A stretch of 64,000 nucleotides of DNA from Chloroflexota bacterium. GTDB taxonomy: Bacteria > Chloroflexota > Anaerolineae > Promineifilales > Promineifilaceae. Within the stretch, counting starts at the first letter, position 1, and each line of letters begins with the position of its first letter. Shown here one piece after another: positions 26,052-34,601 of this stretch. Location: assembly GCA_014584575.1 (NCBI GenBank), contig JACTMP010000002.1:62001-126000 (forward strand), in the 5' to 3' direction. A program made the position numbers and the translations under genes. The notes below the pieces were generated by a model that had not been told where the DNA came from, did no database searches, and saw nothing but the letters and a program-made list of their open reading frames with translations.

Positions 26052-27212
26052 ATGTACACCCCCCAACCAGAACACAAATTCACCTTTGGCTTGTGGACAC
26101 TGGGCAATACCGGCCGTGACCCCTTTGGCGAACCGGTGCGACCGGCTTTGTCCCCGGCTGAAATTGTCCACCTGTTGGCCGAAGTAGGCGCGTATGGCGT
26201 CAACTTTCACGATAACGACCTGATCCCCATTGACGCCACGCCCGGCGAGGCCGCCGAAATTAAAAAATCATTCCGCAAAGCGCTGGATGACACGGGCATT
26301 GTGGTGCCTATGGCCACCACCGATCTATTCAAAAGCGCCATCTTCCGCGATGGGGCTTTCACCAGCAACGATCCTAAAGTCCGAGCCTACGCCCTGCAAA
26401 AGACGATGAACGCCATTGACCTGGGTGTGGAATTTGGGGCCACCACCTACGTCTTTTGGGGCGGCCGTGAAGGAACGGAAACGGATGCCGGGAAAAACCC
26501 GCTCGACGCGGGCAAATGGTTCCGCGAGGCGCTCAACTTTCTCTGCGAGTACGTCCTCGACCAGGGGTACGACCTGAAATTCGCCCTGGAACCCAAACCA
26601 AATGAACCACGCGGCGATTTATATCTGCCCACTGTGGGGGCAATGCTGGGCTTTATTGAGACGCTCGATCACCCGGAAATGATCGGTCTCAATCCCGAAG
26701 TGGCCCATGATACGATGGCAGGGCTGAACTTCGTTCATGCCGTGGCCCAGGCGTGGGACGCGGGCAAATTGTTCCACATTGACCTGAATGACCAGATGAT
26801 CGGCCGTTATGATCAGGATTTTCGTTTTGGCGCGGCCAATATCAAGTCTGCCTTCTTTCTGGTTAAATTTCTGGAAGATGTGGGCTATGCGGGCAGCCGC
26901 CACTTTGACGCCCATGCCTACCGCTCCTCCGATTACGAAGATGTGAAGGCGTTTGCGCGGGGTTGTATGCGCACCTATCTCATCCTGAAAGAGAAAGCGG
27001 TGCAGTGGAATGAGGACGCCGAAATTCAAGACCTCATCGCCGAAATCACGGCCGACGATGGCAGCATGGACAGCTACAAAGGCGCCTACTCCCGCGCCAA
27101 AGCGGCGGCGCTCAAAGCGCACAACTTTGACCGCCAAGCTATCGCCGCCAAAGGCCAACCCTACGAGCGGCTGGATCAACTCACGGTTGAACTCCTATTG
27201 GGCGTGCGATAA
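26052..27212 (+). CDS. xylA: Xylose isomerase
   Basis: The 386-residue protein matches the shorter, actinobacterial-type xylose isomerases ([40 protein letters not shown]). It has the metal- and substrate-binding acidic residues in the usual blocks, including Glu in LEPKPNE. It converts D-xylose to D-xylulose in the cytoplasm. An ATG at 26040 is also in frame, but gga gaaaaac places the ribosome-binding site for 26052. Xylulokinase follows after a repeat-containing gap. Confidence 0.95.
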   Translation: MYTPQPEHKFTFGLWTLGNTGRDPFGEPVRPALSPAEIVHLLAEVGAYGVNFHDNDLIPIDATPGEAAEIKKSFRKALDDTGIVVPMATTDLFKSAIFRDGAFTSNDPKVRAYALQKTMNAIDLGVEFGATTYVFWGGREGTETDAGKNPLDAGKWFREALNFLCEYVLDQGYDLKFALEPKPNEPRGDLYLPTVGAMLGFIETLDHPEMIGLNPEVAHDTMAGLNFVHAVAQAWDAGKLFHIDLNDQMIGRYDQDFRFGAANIKSAFFLVKFLEDVGYAGSRHFDAHAYRSSDYEDVKAFARGCMRTYLILKEKAVQWNEDAEIQDLIAEITADDGSMDSYKGAYSRAKAAALKAHNFDRQAIAAKGQPYERLDQLTVELLLGVR

Positions 27213-27305
27213 GAAAAATGGGACGCGGATTTGCCGGGTTTTCGCGGATTTTTATCTTCGAGACTTTGTAAATACACCGTTCACCAAATGATCTAAACCT
27301 TGTCG

Positions 27306-27393
27306 TGTCATTCCGAGGAGTCTTCGACGAGGAATCCCCACCACTTGCACAGGAGAGGGATTCCTCACTCTGAAGACCTCGTTCGGAATGACA
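27306..27393. repeat. Palindromic intergenic element (tgtcattccga ends)
   Basis: An 88-bp imperfect palindrome has perfect 11-bp ends (TGTCATTCCGA / TCGGAATGACA) and inner pairs such as ggaatcc/ggattcc. Elements with this GTCATTCCGAGG-type core recur in Chloroflexi genomes (from memory). The gap 27213-27452 holds nothing else that I can see. Confidence 0.75.
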
Positions 27394-27452
27394 TGGCCTC
27401 GTTGTGTTAACCAAATGAAACACACCTTTTGGAAATCATTTTAGAGCGAATC

Positions 27453-28940
27453 ATGGATTATTTTCTAGGCATTGACAGTTCCACAACGGCGACGAAGGCG
27501 TTGTTGATGGATGAATTGGGTCATGTGGTGGGTGTGGCGGCGGTGGAATATGGCTATGAAACGCCACGGCCGTTGTGGAGCGAACAAGACCCCCATTTGT
27601 GGTGGCAGGGCACGGTGGCGGCGATTCGGCAGGTGTTGACGAACACGGCCGTACCCCCCCACCACATCCGCGCCATCGGCCTCACCGGGCAGATGCACGG
27701 CCTGGTGCTGCTGGATAAACACGGGGCCGTCTTGCGCCCAGCCATCCTCTGGAACGACCAGCGCACCGCCGCCCAATGTGACGATATTCGCGCCCGCCTG
27801 GGCAAGGAACGGCTGATTCAGATTACCGGCAATGACGCCCTGACCGGCTTCACCGCCCCCAAAATCTTGTGGGTACAGCAGGAAGAGCCGGATGTTTACG
27901 CCCACATTGCCCACATTTTGCTGCCCAAAGATTACGTGCGTTATCGCCTCACCGGCGAATTTGCCATTGATAAAGCCGACGGCGCAGGCACGATCTTGTT
28001 TGACTTGAAACAGCGTGACTGGTCGCCCGAAGTGCTGGCGGCGCTGGAAATTGATCCCGCCTGGCTGCCGCCGACGTTTGAGGGCACGGCCGTGACCGGC
28101 CATCTCTCCTCTGACGCGGCGGAAGCGACGGGTTTGCCTGCCGGAATTCCCGTCGTGGGCGGCGGTGGCGATCAAGCGGCTAATGGCGTGGGGGTGGGGG
28201 CGGTGGTGGAGGGCATTGTGGCCCTCAGCCTGGGTACATCCGGCGTGGTTTTTGCGGCCACAAACAGACCGGCCATTGAGCCAGACGGCCGTCTGCATGC
28301 GTTTTGCCATGCTGTGCCCGGTAAATGGCACTTTATGGGCGTGATGCTTTCGGCGGCGGGCAGTCTGCGCTGGTTCCGTGATGCGTTGGCTCCTGGCGTG
28401 GAATTTGGCGATCTGGTGCAAGAGGCGGAAACGATACCGCCCGGCAGCGATGGCCTGCTCTTTCTACCCTATCTCACCGGGGAACGCACCCCCCATCCCG
28501 ACCCGTTGGCGCGGGGGGCATTCGTGGGGCTGACGGTGCGGCACGGCCGTGCCCACCTGACCCGCGCTGTGTTGGAAGGGGTGGCCTTTGGGCTGCGGGA
28601 CAGTTTTGAATTGATGAAGGGGGCGGGGCTGACGGCCGTGACGCAGGTGCGCATTGCCGGTGGTGGAGCCAAAAGTTCACTCTGGCGGCAAATTTTGGCC
28701 GATGTCTTTAATGCCGAACTGGTGACGGTGAACACGGCCGAAGGCGCGGCTTATGGCGCGGCGCTGCTGGCAGCCACCGGCGCGGGCGCCTTTGCCAGTG
28801 TGGAAGCAGCCTGCAACGCGGCCATCCACATCACCGGGATGACCAGCCCCGGCCCGCAATCTGCCAGTTACCAGACCCTCTACCCCCACTACCAGGCGCT
28901 ATACCCTGCGCTGCGGCCCACTTTTCAGGCCATTGGTTGA
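27453..28940 (+). CDS. xylB: Xylulokinase
   Basis: This 495-residue FGGY-family kinase opens with MDYFLGIDSSTTATKALL (ATP phosphate-1 region), has the xylulokinase signature around QMHGLVLLD, and has the C-terminal FGGY block RIAGGGAKSSLWRQILADV in parts. It phosphorylates D-xylulose at O5, feeding the pentose phosphate pathway. The in-frame TTG at 27429 is less likely than the ATG at 27453, which begins at the first beta strand. This is the last gene of the xylan locus; the heterologous-looking XisHI pair follows. Confidence 0.94.
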   Translation: MDYFLGIDSSTTATKALLMDELGHVVGVAAVEYGYETPRPLWSEQDPHLWWQGTVAAIRQVLTNTAVPPHHIRAIGLTGQMHGLVLLDKHGAVLRPAILWNDQRTAAQCDDIRARLGKERLIQITGNDALTGFTAPKILWVQQEEPDVYAHIAHILLPKDYVRYRLTGEFAIDKADGAGTILFDLKQRDWSPEVLAALEIDPAWLPPTFEGTAVTGHLSSDAAEATGLPAGIPVVGGGGDQAANGVGVGAVVEGIVALSLGTSGVVFAATNRPAIEPDGRLHAFCHAVPGKWHFMGVMLSAAGSLRWFRDALAPGVEFGDLVQEAETIPPGSDGLLFLPYLTGERTPHPDPLARGAFVGLTVRHGRAHLTRAVLEGVAFGLRDSFELMKGAGLTAVTQVRIAGGGAKSSLWRQILADVFNAELVTVNTAEGAAYGAALLAATGAGAFASVEAACNAAIHITGMTSPGPQSASYQTLYPHYQALYPALRPTFQAIG

Positions 28941-29027
28941 GGCAGCCACCTTACTCTGCGAAGAACCAAACCTCAAGAACTCCTGAACGCCCTCAATAAA
29001 TCTCAACTGCCTGACCGGTTTGTGAGG

Positions 29028-29033
29028 TATAAT
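29028..29033 (+). promoter_or_regulatory. -10 element of the xisHI promoter
   Basis: A perfect TATAAT lies 20 bp before the XisH start, with only a weak -35 candidate. Transcription would start near 29041. Confidence 0.55.
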
Positions 29034-29053
29034 CTGCGTCATGGAGAGTGATC

Positions 29054-29470
29054 ATGCCGGCGCAAGATGTTTATCATAATGCGGTGAAACAAGCCCTCAT
29101 CAAAGATGGCTGGACGATAACGGCCGATCCCTTTTACATCAGTTATGGGGATGTCAACGTTTTTGTAGATTTGGGGGCCGAAAAACCCATTGCGGCTGAG
29201 AAAGAAGGGCGCAAAATTGCTGTAGAAGTGAAGAGCTTTATTGGCCGTTCTGTTGTGCGGGATATGGAGCAGGCGGTGGGCCAATATGTGCTTTACCAAA
29301 GTTTGTTAAACAAGACAGAGCCTGAACGCGCCCTCTATCTGGCAATTGATAATCAAACGTATGAAGGTGTTTTTCGGCGCATAGGTTTCCATACTCTTTT
29401 TGAAGAAAACAGAATTCGGCTGTTGGTTGTGTATGTAAATACAGAGGAGATTGTGCAATGGATAGAATAG
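29054..29470 (+). CDS. xisH: XisH-family protein
   Basis: This 138-residue protein matches the XisH family (PAQDVYHNAVKQALIKDGW, DPFYISYGDVNVFVDLGAE). The segment RKIAVEVKSFIG supplies an ExK pattern after an upstream Asp, as in PD-(D/E)xK nuclease folds. XisH was named in heterocyst-forming cyanobacteria, where it is needed for excision of the fdxN element, but homologues exist far outside that group. The ATG at 29054 follows ggagagtgatc; the GTG at 29048 is less likely. Its 3' end overlaps xisI by 13 bp. No fdxN-type element or XisF recombinase is nearby. Confidence 0.9.
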   Translation: MPAQDVYHNAVKQALIKDGWTITADPFYISYGDVNVFVDLGAEKPIAAEKEGRKIAVEVKSFIGRSVVRDMEQAVGQYVLYQSLLNKTEPERALYLAIDNQTYEGVFRRIGFHTLFEENRIRLLVVYVNTEEIVQWIE

Positions 29471-29793
29471 ACGAATATCGGCACATTATAAAAACAATCC
29501 TGAATGAACACGCACAAAGAAAATACAGTCACGGTGAAATTGAACGGTTACCGATTTGTGATGAAAACCTGGACAGTTATTTATTGCTTAATGTAGGATG
29601 GGACAAACATCGGCGTGTTCATGGCATCGTCTTTCATCTGCGTATCCGTGATGGCAAAATTTGGGTGGAGGATGATTGGACGGAAGATGGCGTCGCCGGT
29701 GACCTGCTGGATGCGGGAATTTCCAATGAGGAAATTGTGTTAGGTTTTCATTCAGCAGAGAAACGGCCGTACACCGAATTTGCCGTCGCCTGA
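29458..29793 (+). CDS. xisI: XisI-family protein
   Basis: This 111-residue protein matches the XisI family (MDRIDEYRHIIKTILNEHA, LLLNVGWDKHRRVHG, DWTEDGVAGDLLDAGI). It is always paired with XisH-type genes in the known cases and probably forms a complex with it. The 13-bp overlap with xisH supports coupled translation and fixed stoichiometry. The original role is in control of excision. In bacteria without that element the function is unknown, and a toxin-antitoxin-like or defence role has been considered by analogy with other small overlapping pairs (inference). Confidence 0.9.
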   Translation: MDRIDEYRHIIKTILNEHAQRKYSHGEIERLPICDENLDSYLLLNVGWDKHRRVHGIVFHLRIRDGKIWVEDDWTEDGVAGDLLDAGISNEEIVLGFHSAEKRPYTEFAVA

Positions 29794-29856
29794 TGCCTGT
29801 CCGGTAGTCGTCACCATTGCGTAGGGCGGGGGCATGGTTTGGCGGTCGAATGGCGA

Positions 29857-29862
29857 TACAAT
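29857..29862 (+). promoter_or_regulatory. -10 element before the micro-lipoprotein
   Basis: TACAAT lies 6 bp before the ATG at 29869, a spacing that would give a leaderless transcript. Confidence 0.4.
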
Positions 29863-29868
29863 TTCGCC

Positions 29869-29988
29869 ATGAGTCGCCAACTGTTTTTCTCTACGCTTTT
29901 TTTGTCCCTGCTGCTGGTCGCTTGTACCAGCGTTGACCCGACGCCAACGGCCGTCATCGCTGACTTACGAGTCACGGCCGTGCCCTAA
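29869..29988 (+). CDS. 39-residue micro-lipoprotein or lipoprotein remnant
   Basis: A 120-bp frame, too short for usual gene callers, encodes a complete lipoprotein signal: MSRQ, a hydrophobic stretch (LFFSTLFLSLLL), the lipobox LVAC and a short tail of Asp/Pro/Thr/Val residues ending in VTAVP. The coding part includes two acggccgt-type palindromes, as do neighbouring chromosomal genes. A -10-like TACAAT sits 6 bp upstream. It may be a real lipopeptide, or the surviving 5' end of a longer lipoprotein gene whose body was lost. No downstream homology can be judged here. Confidence 0.5.
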   Translation: MSRQLFFSTLFLSLLLVACTSVDPTPTAVIADLRVTAVP

Positions 29989-30037
29989 CCCATACTACGT
30001 GCAGTCCCCCCGATTCCTGATAAAATCTGGTTGCCGT

Positions 30038-30103
30038 TGAGAGATTGATTAGAGATGAGCGATTCGAGATTGGTCAATCTCCAATCTCCGCTCTTCAATC
30101 TCC
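30038..30103. repeat. Intergenic heptad inverted repeat (unit gagattg)
   Basis: Left-arm units GAGATTGATTAGAGATGAG and right-arm units CAATCTCCAATCTC form an imperfect hairpin in the gap before the SHMT-GcvT fusion gene. The gap 29794-30144 contains only this, the micro-lipoprotein and its promoter. Confidence 0.75.
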
Positions 30104-30144
30104 CAGGTTAATCACAAAAGATGCCTACAATTGGAGAAAATATC

Positions 30145-33100
30145 ATGTCCCCAGATTTTATCTTTCGAGGCGACCTCGAAGAGCTAGACCCAGAACTGAA
30201 CCACATTTTAGAAGCAGAAGACCGGCGGCAGGACAGCACCATCATCCTGATCGCCAGCGAGAGCGCCGCGCCGGATGCCGTGCGCACGGCCGTGAGCAGC
30301 ACCTTTGCCAACATCTACGCCGAAGGCTACCCCCGCGAGGAGAGCCGCCGCCAGCGCGAAGCCGACATCATGGACGTGCCCCTGGAACTGGCCCACTACC
30401 GCCGCTACAGCGACCCCCGCTATTACAAAGGCGTGGAATACGCCGATTTGCTGGAAGCCCTCGCCCGCCGCCGCGCCGCCGAACTGTTTGCCGCCAATGG
30501 CGTGAGCGCCGATAACCTCTACGTCAACGTGCAGCCTCTCAGCGGCGCGCCGGCCAATAGCGCCGTCTATACCGCCCTCTTGCAGCCCGGCGATACCATC
30601 CTGGGCTTGAACTTGAACGACGGCGGGCATCTGTCACACGGAGCCAAGGTGAACCGTTCCGGCAAGGTGTACAACGGCGTGCCCTATTTTGTAGACCCAC
30701 AGACCGAACTGCTGGACTACGATGACATCGAACGCCGCGCCCTGGAAGCCAAACCACAAATCATCGTCGCTGGCTTTTCAGCCTATCCCATGATTGTGGA
30801 TTGGGCGCGTTTCCGCCAGATCGCCGACAAAGTGGGCGCCTATCTGCTGGCCGATATTTCGCACATCTCCGGGCTGGTGGCGGCGGGGGTGCATCCGTCG
30901 CCCATCGGCATTGCCGATGTGGTGATGACTACCACCCACAAGAGCCTGTGCGGGCCACGTGGGGCTATGCTGCTCACCCATCACAAGGATTTGGCGAGCA
31001 AACTTGATCGCGCCGTTTTCCCTGGCGAGCAGGGCGGGCCACACCTGAACACGATTGCCGCTTTGGGCGTGGCTTTGAAACTGGCACAAACGGAACGTTT
31101 CCGTGCCTTACAGCAGCGCATTGTGGACAACGCCCGGCGGCTGGCGCAAAAACTGGCCGAACATGGCTTCCGCATAGTCGCCGGTGGCTCGGAGACGCAC
31201 CTGCTGCTGGTAGACACGAAGAGTGTGACACACAATGGCGTCCATCTCTCGGCCGATATGGCCGCCCGGATTCTCGATTTGGCGGGTATTGTGCTGAACC
31301 GGAACACGATTCCGGGGGATGTGGGGGCGCTCAACCCCACCGGCCTGCGCATAGGCACAGTGTGGATCAGCCAGCTTGGTTTTGGCGACGCGGAAGTTGA
31401 CCGGTTGGCGGAGGCGATTGCCACCGTACTCAAGGGGTGCAAGCCGTTCAGCTACATGGCCATGGGTGGCAAGACGCAATTGCGGGCGAAGGTGGAATTT
31501 GCCGCGCTGCAAAAGGGGCGGGCGATAGTGCAGGAGTTGAGAGGGGTAGGCGGACGGCCGTTAATCGGCACCGTCGTCGAAATTCGCGGTACGGCCGCAC
31601 CCCAACTGCTCAACCATGCCCTCACCAGCGATGTGTCCGGCCTGGCGGTGGGCGCGTCACAGCCCACGCACATTTTTGGCCCTGGCCTGGATTATGATGC
31701 GGTGCTGTATCGCCTGACCGAGGACACCTACCACCTGCAACTGGACGATGAAGCGGTGGCAATTCTGGCCTGGGATTGGCTGGCGGCGCTGTCTGATGGC
31801 TACGTGGATTTTGGTGATTTGTATGCCAAACTGGATGGGCCGGTGGCCGTATTCCGGCTGCCCTTTGCGCCGGAGGATGAATTGACTGAGCCGGTAGCGA
31901 AAGCACATCAATCGCGGCGCGTGGAGGGCGTGGCCCCGTATGCGGACAGCAAGCCGTTTTTTGTGGGGATGCAGCATCGTTCCGGTGGGCAAGCCTTGCC
32001 TGCCTTCACCTGGGAAGAACCGGCCGACCCACCGTTGAAGCGCACCACGTTGTACGAGACGCATGTGAAGTTGGGTGGGCGCATCGTGCCCTTTGCCGGG
32101 TATGAGATGCCGGTGCGCTATGAAACGTCGGTGGGGGAGGAACACACGGCCGTGCGTACCGCCGCCGGTCTCTTTGATGCCACCCACATGGGCGTGTTTG
32201 ACGCCACCGGGCCGCATGTTTTCGAGTTTTTGAATACGGTGTTGACGAATGATGTCAGCACGTTGGACGTGGGCGAATCCCACTACACCTACCTGCTGCT
32301 GCCCGATGGTTCGGTGATTGATGATTTGCTGGTGTACCGGCTGGGAGCGGAGCATTTTATGCTGGTGGTGAATGCCTCAAATAATGACAAGAACTGGGCG
32401 TGGCTGACGGCCGTGAACGAGGGGCGGGTGATGATTGATGGGGCACGGCCGTATGCCCGCATCCAACACCCCGTCACCCTACGCAACCTGCGTGACCCGC
32501 AGTGGGGGGATGAATGTCGCGTGGATGTGCCCTTGCAAGGCCCCAAGGCGCTGGAGGTGCTGCTGGCGCTGGCCGATGACGCCGAAGTGAAGAGGCGTAT
32601 CAAAGGGCTGGGCTGGGCGCGATTGACCCAGGGTTATCTGGCAGGCATGAACGTCATCATCTCCCGCACCGGTTATACCGGCGAGCGGGTGGCGTATGAA
32701 CTGTTTGTCCATCCCGACAAAACACCGCAATTGTGGGAGGCTATTTTGGAAGTAGGTGGGCCGATGGGCGTGAAGCCGTGTGGCCTGGCGGCGCGGGACA
32801 GTCTGCGCACAGAGGCCGGGCTGCCGCTTTACGGCCATGAACTGGCGGGCGAGATGGGATTGAATCCGGCCGATGCCGGTTTTGGCAGCTATGTGAAGCT
32901 GTGGAAGCCGTTTTTTGTGGGGCGGGCGGCCTTTATTGCCCACGAACAGACGCGCCAGCACGTGGTGGCCCGCTTCCGTATGAATGAGAAGGGGGTGCGC
33001 CGCCCGGATGGCGGCGACCCGGTGCTGGATGCACGCGGCAAAGTGGTGGGCACAGTCACAAGCTGTTCGCTGGATAGTGAAGGGTACTTGTCGGGGCAGG

Positions 33101-33267
33101 CGTTGGTTTCGGTGGCGATGAGTGCGCCGGGTACGGCCGTGTGGCTCTACCAGTTGGGCGGCGGCAAACGGGAAATCCCGCTGCCGAAAGAAATCAAACC
33201 GGGCGCCAAACTGCCCATGCCCGATGCGGCAACCGTGCTGACGCGCTTCCCAGTGAAGAAAAAATAA
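30145..33267 (+). CDS. Serine hydroxymethyltransferase fused to a GcvT-type aminomethyltransferase
   Basis: The 1040-residue product has three parts. Residues 1-440 are a full PLP-dependent SHMT (ESAAPDAVR, ISHISGLVAAG, PLP lysine in TTTHKSLCGPRG). Residues about 445-640 resemble a degenerate first half of a T-protein (GTVVEIRGTAAPQLLNHALT, DYDAVLYRLTEDTYHLQLD). From about 645 there is a complete GcvT domain (FAGYEMPVRYE, GLFDATHMGVF, CGLAARDSLRTEAGLPLYGHEL). SHMT interconverts serine and glycine using tetrahydrofolate; GcvT moves the aminomethyl group of glycine in the cleavage system. Fusion could channel methylene-THF. I chose ATG 30145 because ttggagaaaatatc lies properly before it; 30121 is possible. 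No gcvH or gcvP gene is in the window. Confidence 0.9.
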   Translation: MSPDFIFRGDLEELDPELNHILEAEDRRQDSTIILIASESAAPDAVRTAVSSTFANIYAEGYPREESRRQREADIMDVPLELAHYRRYSDPRYYKGVEYADLLEALARRRAAELFAANGVSADNLYVNVQPLSGAPANSAVYTALLQPGDTILGLNLNDGGHLSHGAKVNRSGKVYNGVPYFVDPQTELLDYDDIERRALEAKPQIIVAGFSAYPMIVDWARFRQIADKVGAYLLADISHISGLVAAGVHPSPIGIADVVMTTTHKSLCGPRGAMLLTHHKDLASKLDRAVFPGEQGGPHLNTIAALGVALKLAQTERFRALQQRIVDNARRLAQKLAEHGFRIVAGGSETHLLLVDTKSVTHNGVHLSADMAARILDLAGIVLNRNTIPGDVGALNPTGLRIGTVWISQLGFGDAEVDRLAEAIATVLKGCKPFSYMAMGGKTQLRAKVEFAALQKGRAIVQELRGVGGRPLIGTVVEIRGTAAPQLLNHALTSDVSGLAVGASQPTHIFGPGLDYDAVLYRLTEDTYHLQLDDEAVAILAWDWLAALSDGYVDFGDLYAKLDGPVAVFRLPFAPEDELTEPVAKAHQSRRVEGVAPYADSKPFFVGMQHRSGGQALPAFTWEEPADPPLKRTTLYETHVKLGGRIVPFAGYEMPVRYETSVGEEHTAVRTAAGLFDATHMGVFDATGPHVFEFLNTVLTNDVSTLDVGESHYTYLLLPDGSVIDDLLVYRLGAEHFMLVVNASNNDKNWAWLTAVNEGRVMIDGARPYARIQHPVTLRNLRDPQWGDECRVDVPLQGPKALEVLLALADDAEVKRRIKGLGWARLTQGYLAGMNVIISRTGYTGERVAYELFVHPDKTPQLWEAILEVGGPMGVKPCGLAARDSLRTEAGLPLYGHELAGEMGLNPADAGFGSYVKLWKPFFVGRAAFIAHEQTRQHVVARFRMNEKGVRRPDGGDPVLDARGKVVGTVTSCSLDSEGYLSGQALVSVAMSAPGTAVWLYQLGGGKREIPLPKEIKPGAKLPMPDAATVLTRFPVKKK

Positions 33268-33272
33268 ACGTG

Positions 33273-33426
33273 GTAGGGGCGAGACGGTTGGGCATTACCT
33301 GGAAGGATCACCAAAACCTCATCCCCAACCGTCTCGCCCTCTTACCGGCAATAGCAATAGGGCGATACAACCGGGGATGAGGCATTGCTTCATGGCAAAG
33401 GTTTTACCCGGTTGTCTCGCCCCTAC
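33273..33426. repeat. MITE-like palindromic element with 13-bp terminal inverted repeats
   Basis: GTAGGGGCGAGAC (33273-33285) and GTCTCGCCCCTAC (33414-33426) are perfect inverted ends. The inside holds a second copy of the arm (CCAACCGTCTCGCC), making two tandem hairpins. The 5-bp sequence ACGTG occurs on both sides (33268-33272 and 33428-33432) and may be a target duplication. No coding capacity. Confidence 0.6.
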
Positions 33427-33455
33427 AACGTGGGGTTTTGTGAAGGAGGTTTGTT

Positions 33456-34358
33456 GTGGCTGAAAAACATCGTCTGGATCATGCGCCGTTTATGGTGCCG
33501 CCGGGGAAGAAGATTAAACTGGCGGATTATGACCCCGGTTTTACCGCCGGGTTTGCCAATAAGAAGGAAGCCAAAGAAGCGTTGTTGGAGGATGTGACCG
33601 AACTATCGGCGGTGCAGGAACTCATCTGGGCCAGCGGGCAGTATGCGGTGTTGATCATTTTTCAGGCGTTGGATGCGGCGGGCAAGGATGGCACCATCAA
33701 ACACGTCATGTCCGGCGTGAATCCGCAGGGGGTGGACGTGACCAGCTTCCGCGCCCCGACGGAGGAGGAGCGCAAACACCACTTTTTAATGCGACCGATG
33801 CGAAAGTTGCCGGAACACGGCCGTATTGCCATCTTCAACCGCTCCTATTATGAAGAGGTGCTGGTGGTGCGCGTACACCCCCATTTCCTGTACAGCCAGT
33901 GGCGGCCTCAGCGTTTGCACAGCGCCAGCCTGGACGAGGTGTGGCGCACCCGTTACCAGGAGATCAACGAGTTTGAGGCCATGGTGGCCCGCGCCGATAC
34001 GCTCGTCCTCAAGTTTTTCCTGAATGTCTCCAAAGAGGAGCAGCGGCAGCGATTTTTAGACCGGCTGAATGACCCGGCCAAACAGTGGAAGTTTGCCGTA
34101 GGTGATTTCCACGAACGGCAGCATTGGGATGAGTATCAGCAGGCATACCAGGAGATGTTGCGGGCCACCAGCACGGAGACCGCGCCCTGGTATGTGATCC
34201 CGGCCGACCACAAATGGTTTATGCGCGCCTGCGTGGCCGACATTATCACCGCCCGCATCCAGGAACTACATCTGGCGTACCCGGTGGTGAGTGAAGAGAA
34301 GAGAGTGGAGTTGACGGCCGTGAAACAGCAAATCGAAGCCGAAGCCGAAACGCAGTAA
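33456..34358 (+). CDS. PPK2-family polyphosphate kinase
   Basis: This 300-residue PPK2 protein has a Walker A-like LDAAGKDGTIKHV, the family stretch GVNPQGVDVTSFRAP, the IFNRSYYEEVLVVRVHP block and a Walker B-like region before LRATSTETAPWYVIPADHKW in parts. PPK2 enzymes move phosphate between polyphosphate and nucleotides, often making ATP or GTP from polyphosphate. The start is GTG, supported by a strong aaggaggt 7 bp upstream. The last codons lie in the first copy of the tandem duplication that follows. Confidence 0.92.
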   Translation: MAEKHRLDHAPFMVPPGKKIKLADYDPGFTAGFANKKEAKEALLEDVTELSAVQELIWASGQYAVLIIFQALDAAGKDGTIKHVMSGVNPQGVDVTSFRAPTEEERKHHFLMRPMRKLPEHGRIAIFNRSYYEEVLVVRVHPHFLYSQWRPQRLHSASLDEVWRTRYQEINEFEAMVARADTLVLKFFLNVSKEEQRQRFLDRLNDPAKQWKFAVGDFHERQHWDEYQQAYQEMLRATSTETAPWYVIPADHKWFMRACVADIITARIQELHLAYPVVSEEKRVELTAVKQQIEAEAETQ

Positions 34359-34601
34359 CACAGCCGAATGGTTAAGCATCACCATCACTCTACTGGTTAT
34401 TTTGATAAGTATTGTTGTGGGTAAAGCACTAGACCTCTTAGACCTCACAACAGTACTTGTAGGAGCAAGTATGCCGAAACGCAGTAACACAGCCGAATGG
34501 TTAAGCATCACCATCACTCTACTGGTTATTTTGATAAGCATTGTTGTGGGTAAAGCACTAGACCTCCTAGACCTCACAACAGTACTTGTAGGAGCAAGTA
34601 T
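34344..34601. repeat. 129-bp in-phase tandem duplication
   Basis: Positions 34344-34472 and 34473-34601 differ at only two or three sites (for example gataagtatt/gataagcatt and cctcttag/cctcctag). The unit is 43 codons and begins inside the last codons of the PPK2 gene. Near identity implies a recent event. Confidence 0.92.

Noticed and set aside
27465..28421. 318-codon open frame on the minus strand
   Set aside because: It is antisense to the xylulokinase gene and shows no domain or start signal.
29054..29793. XisHI taken as sign of an fdxN-type excision element
   Set aside because: No XisF-type recombinase or paired attachment repeats are seen around it.
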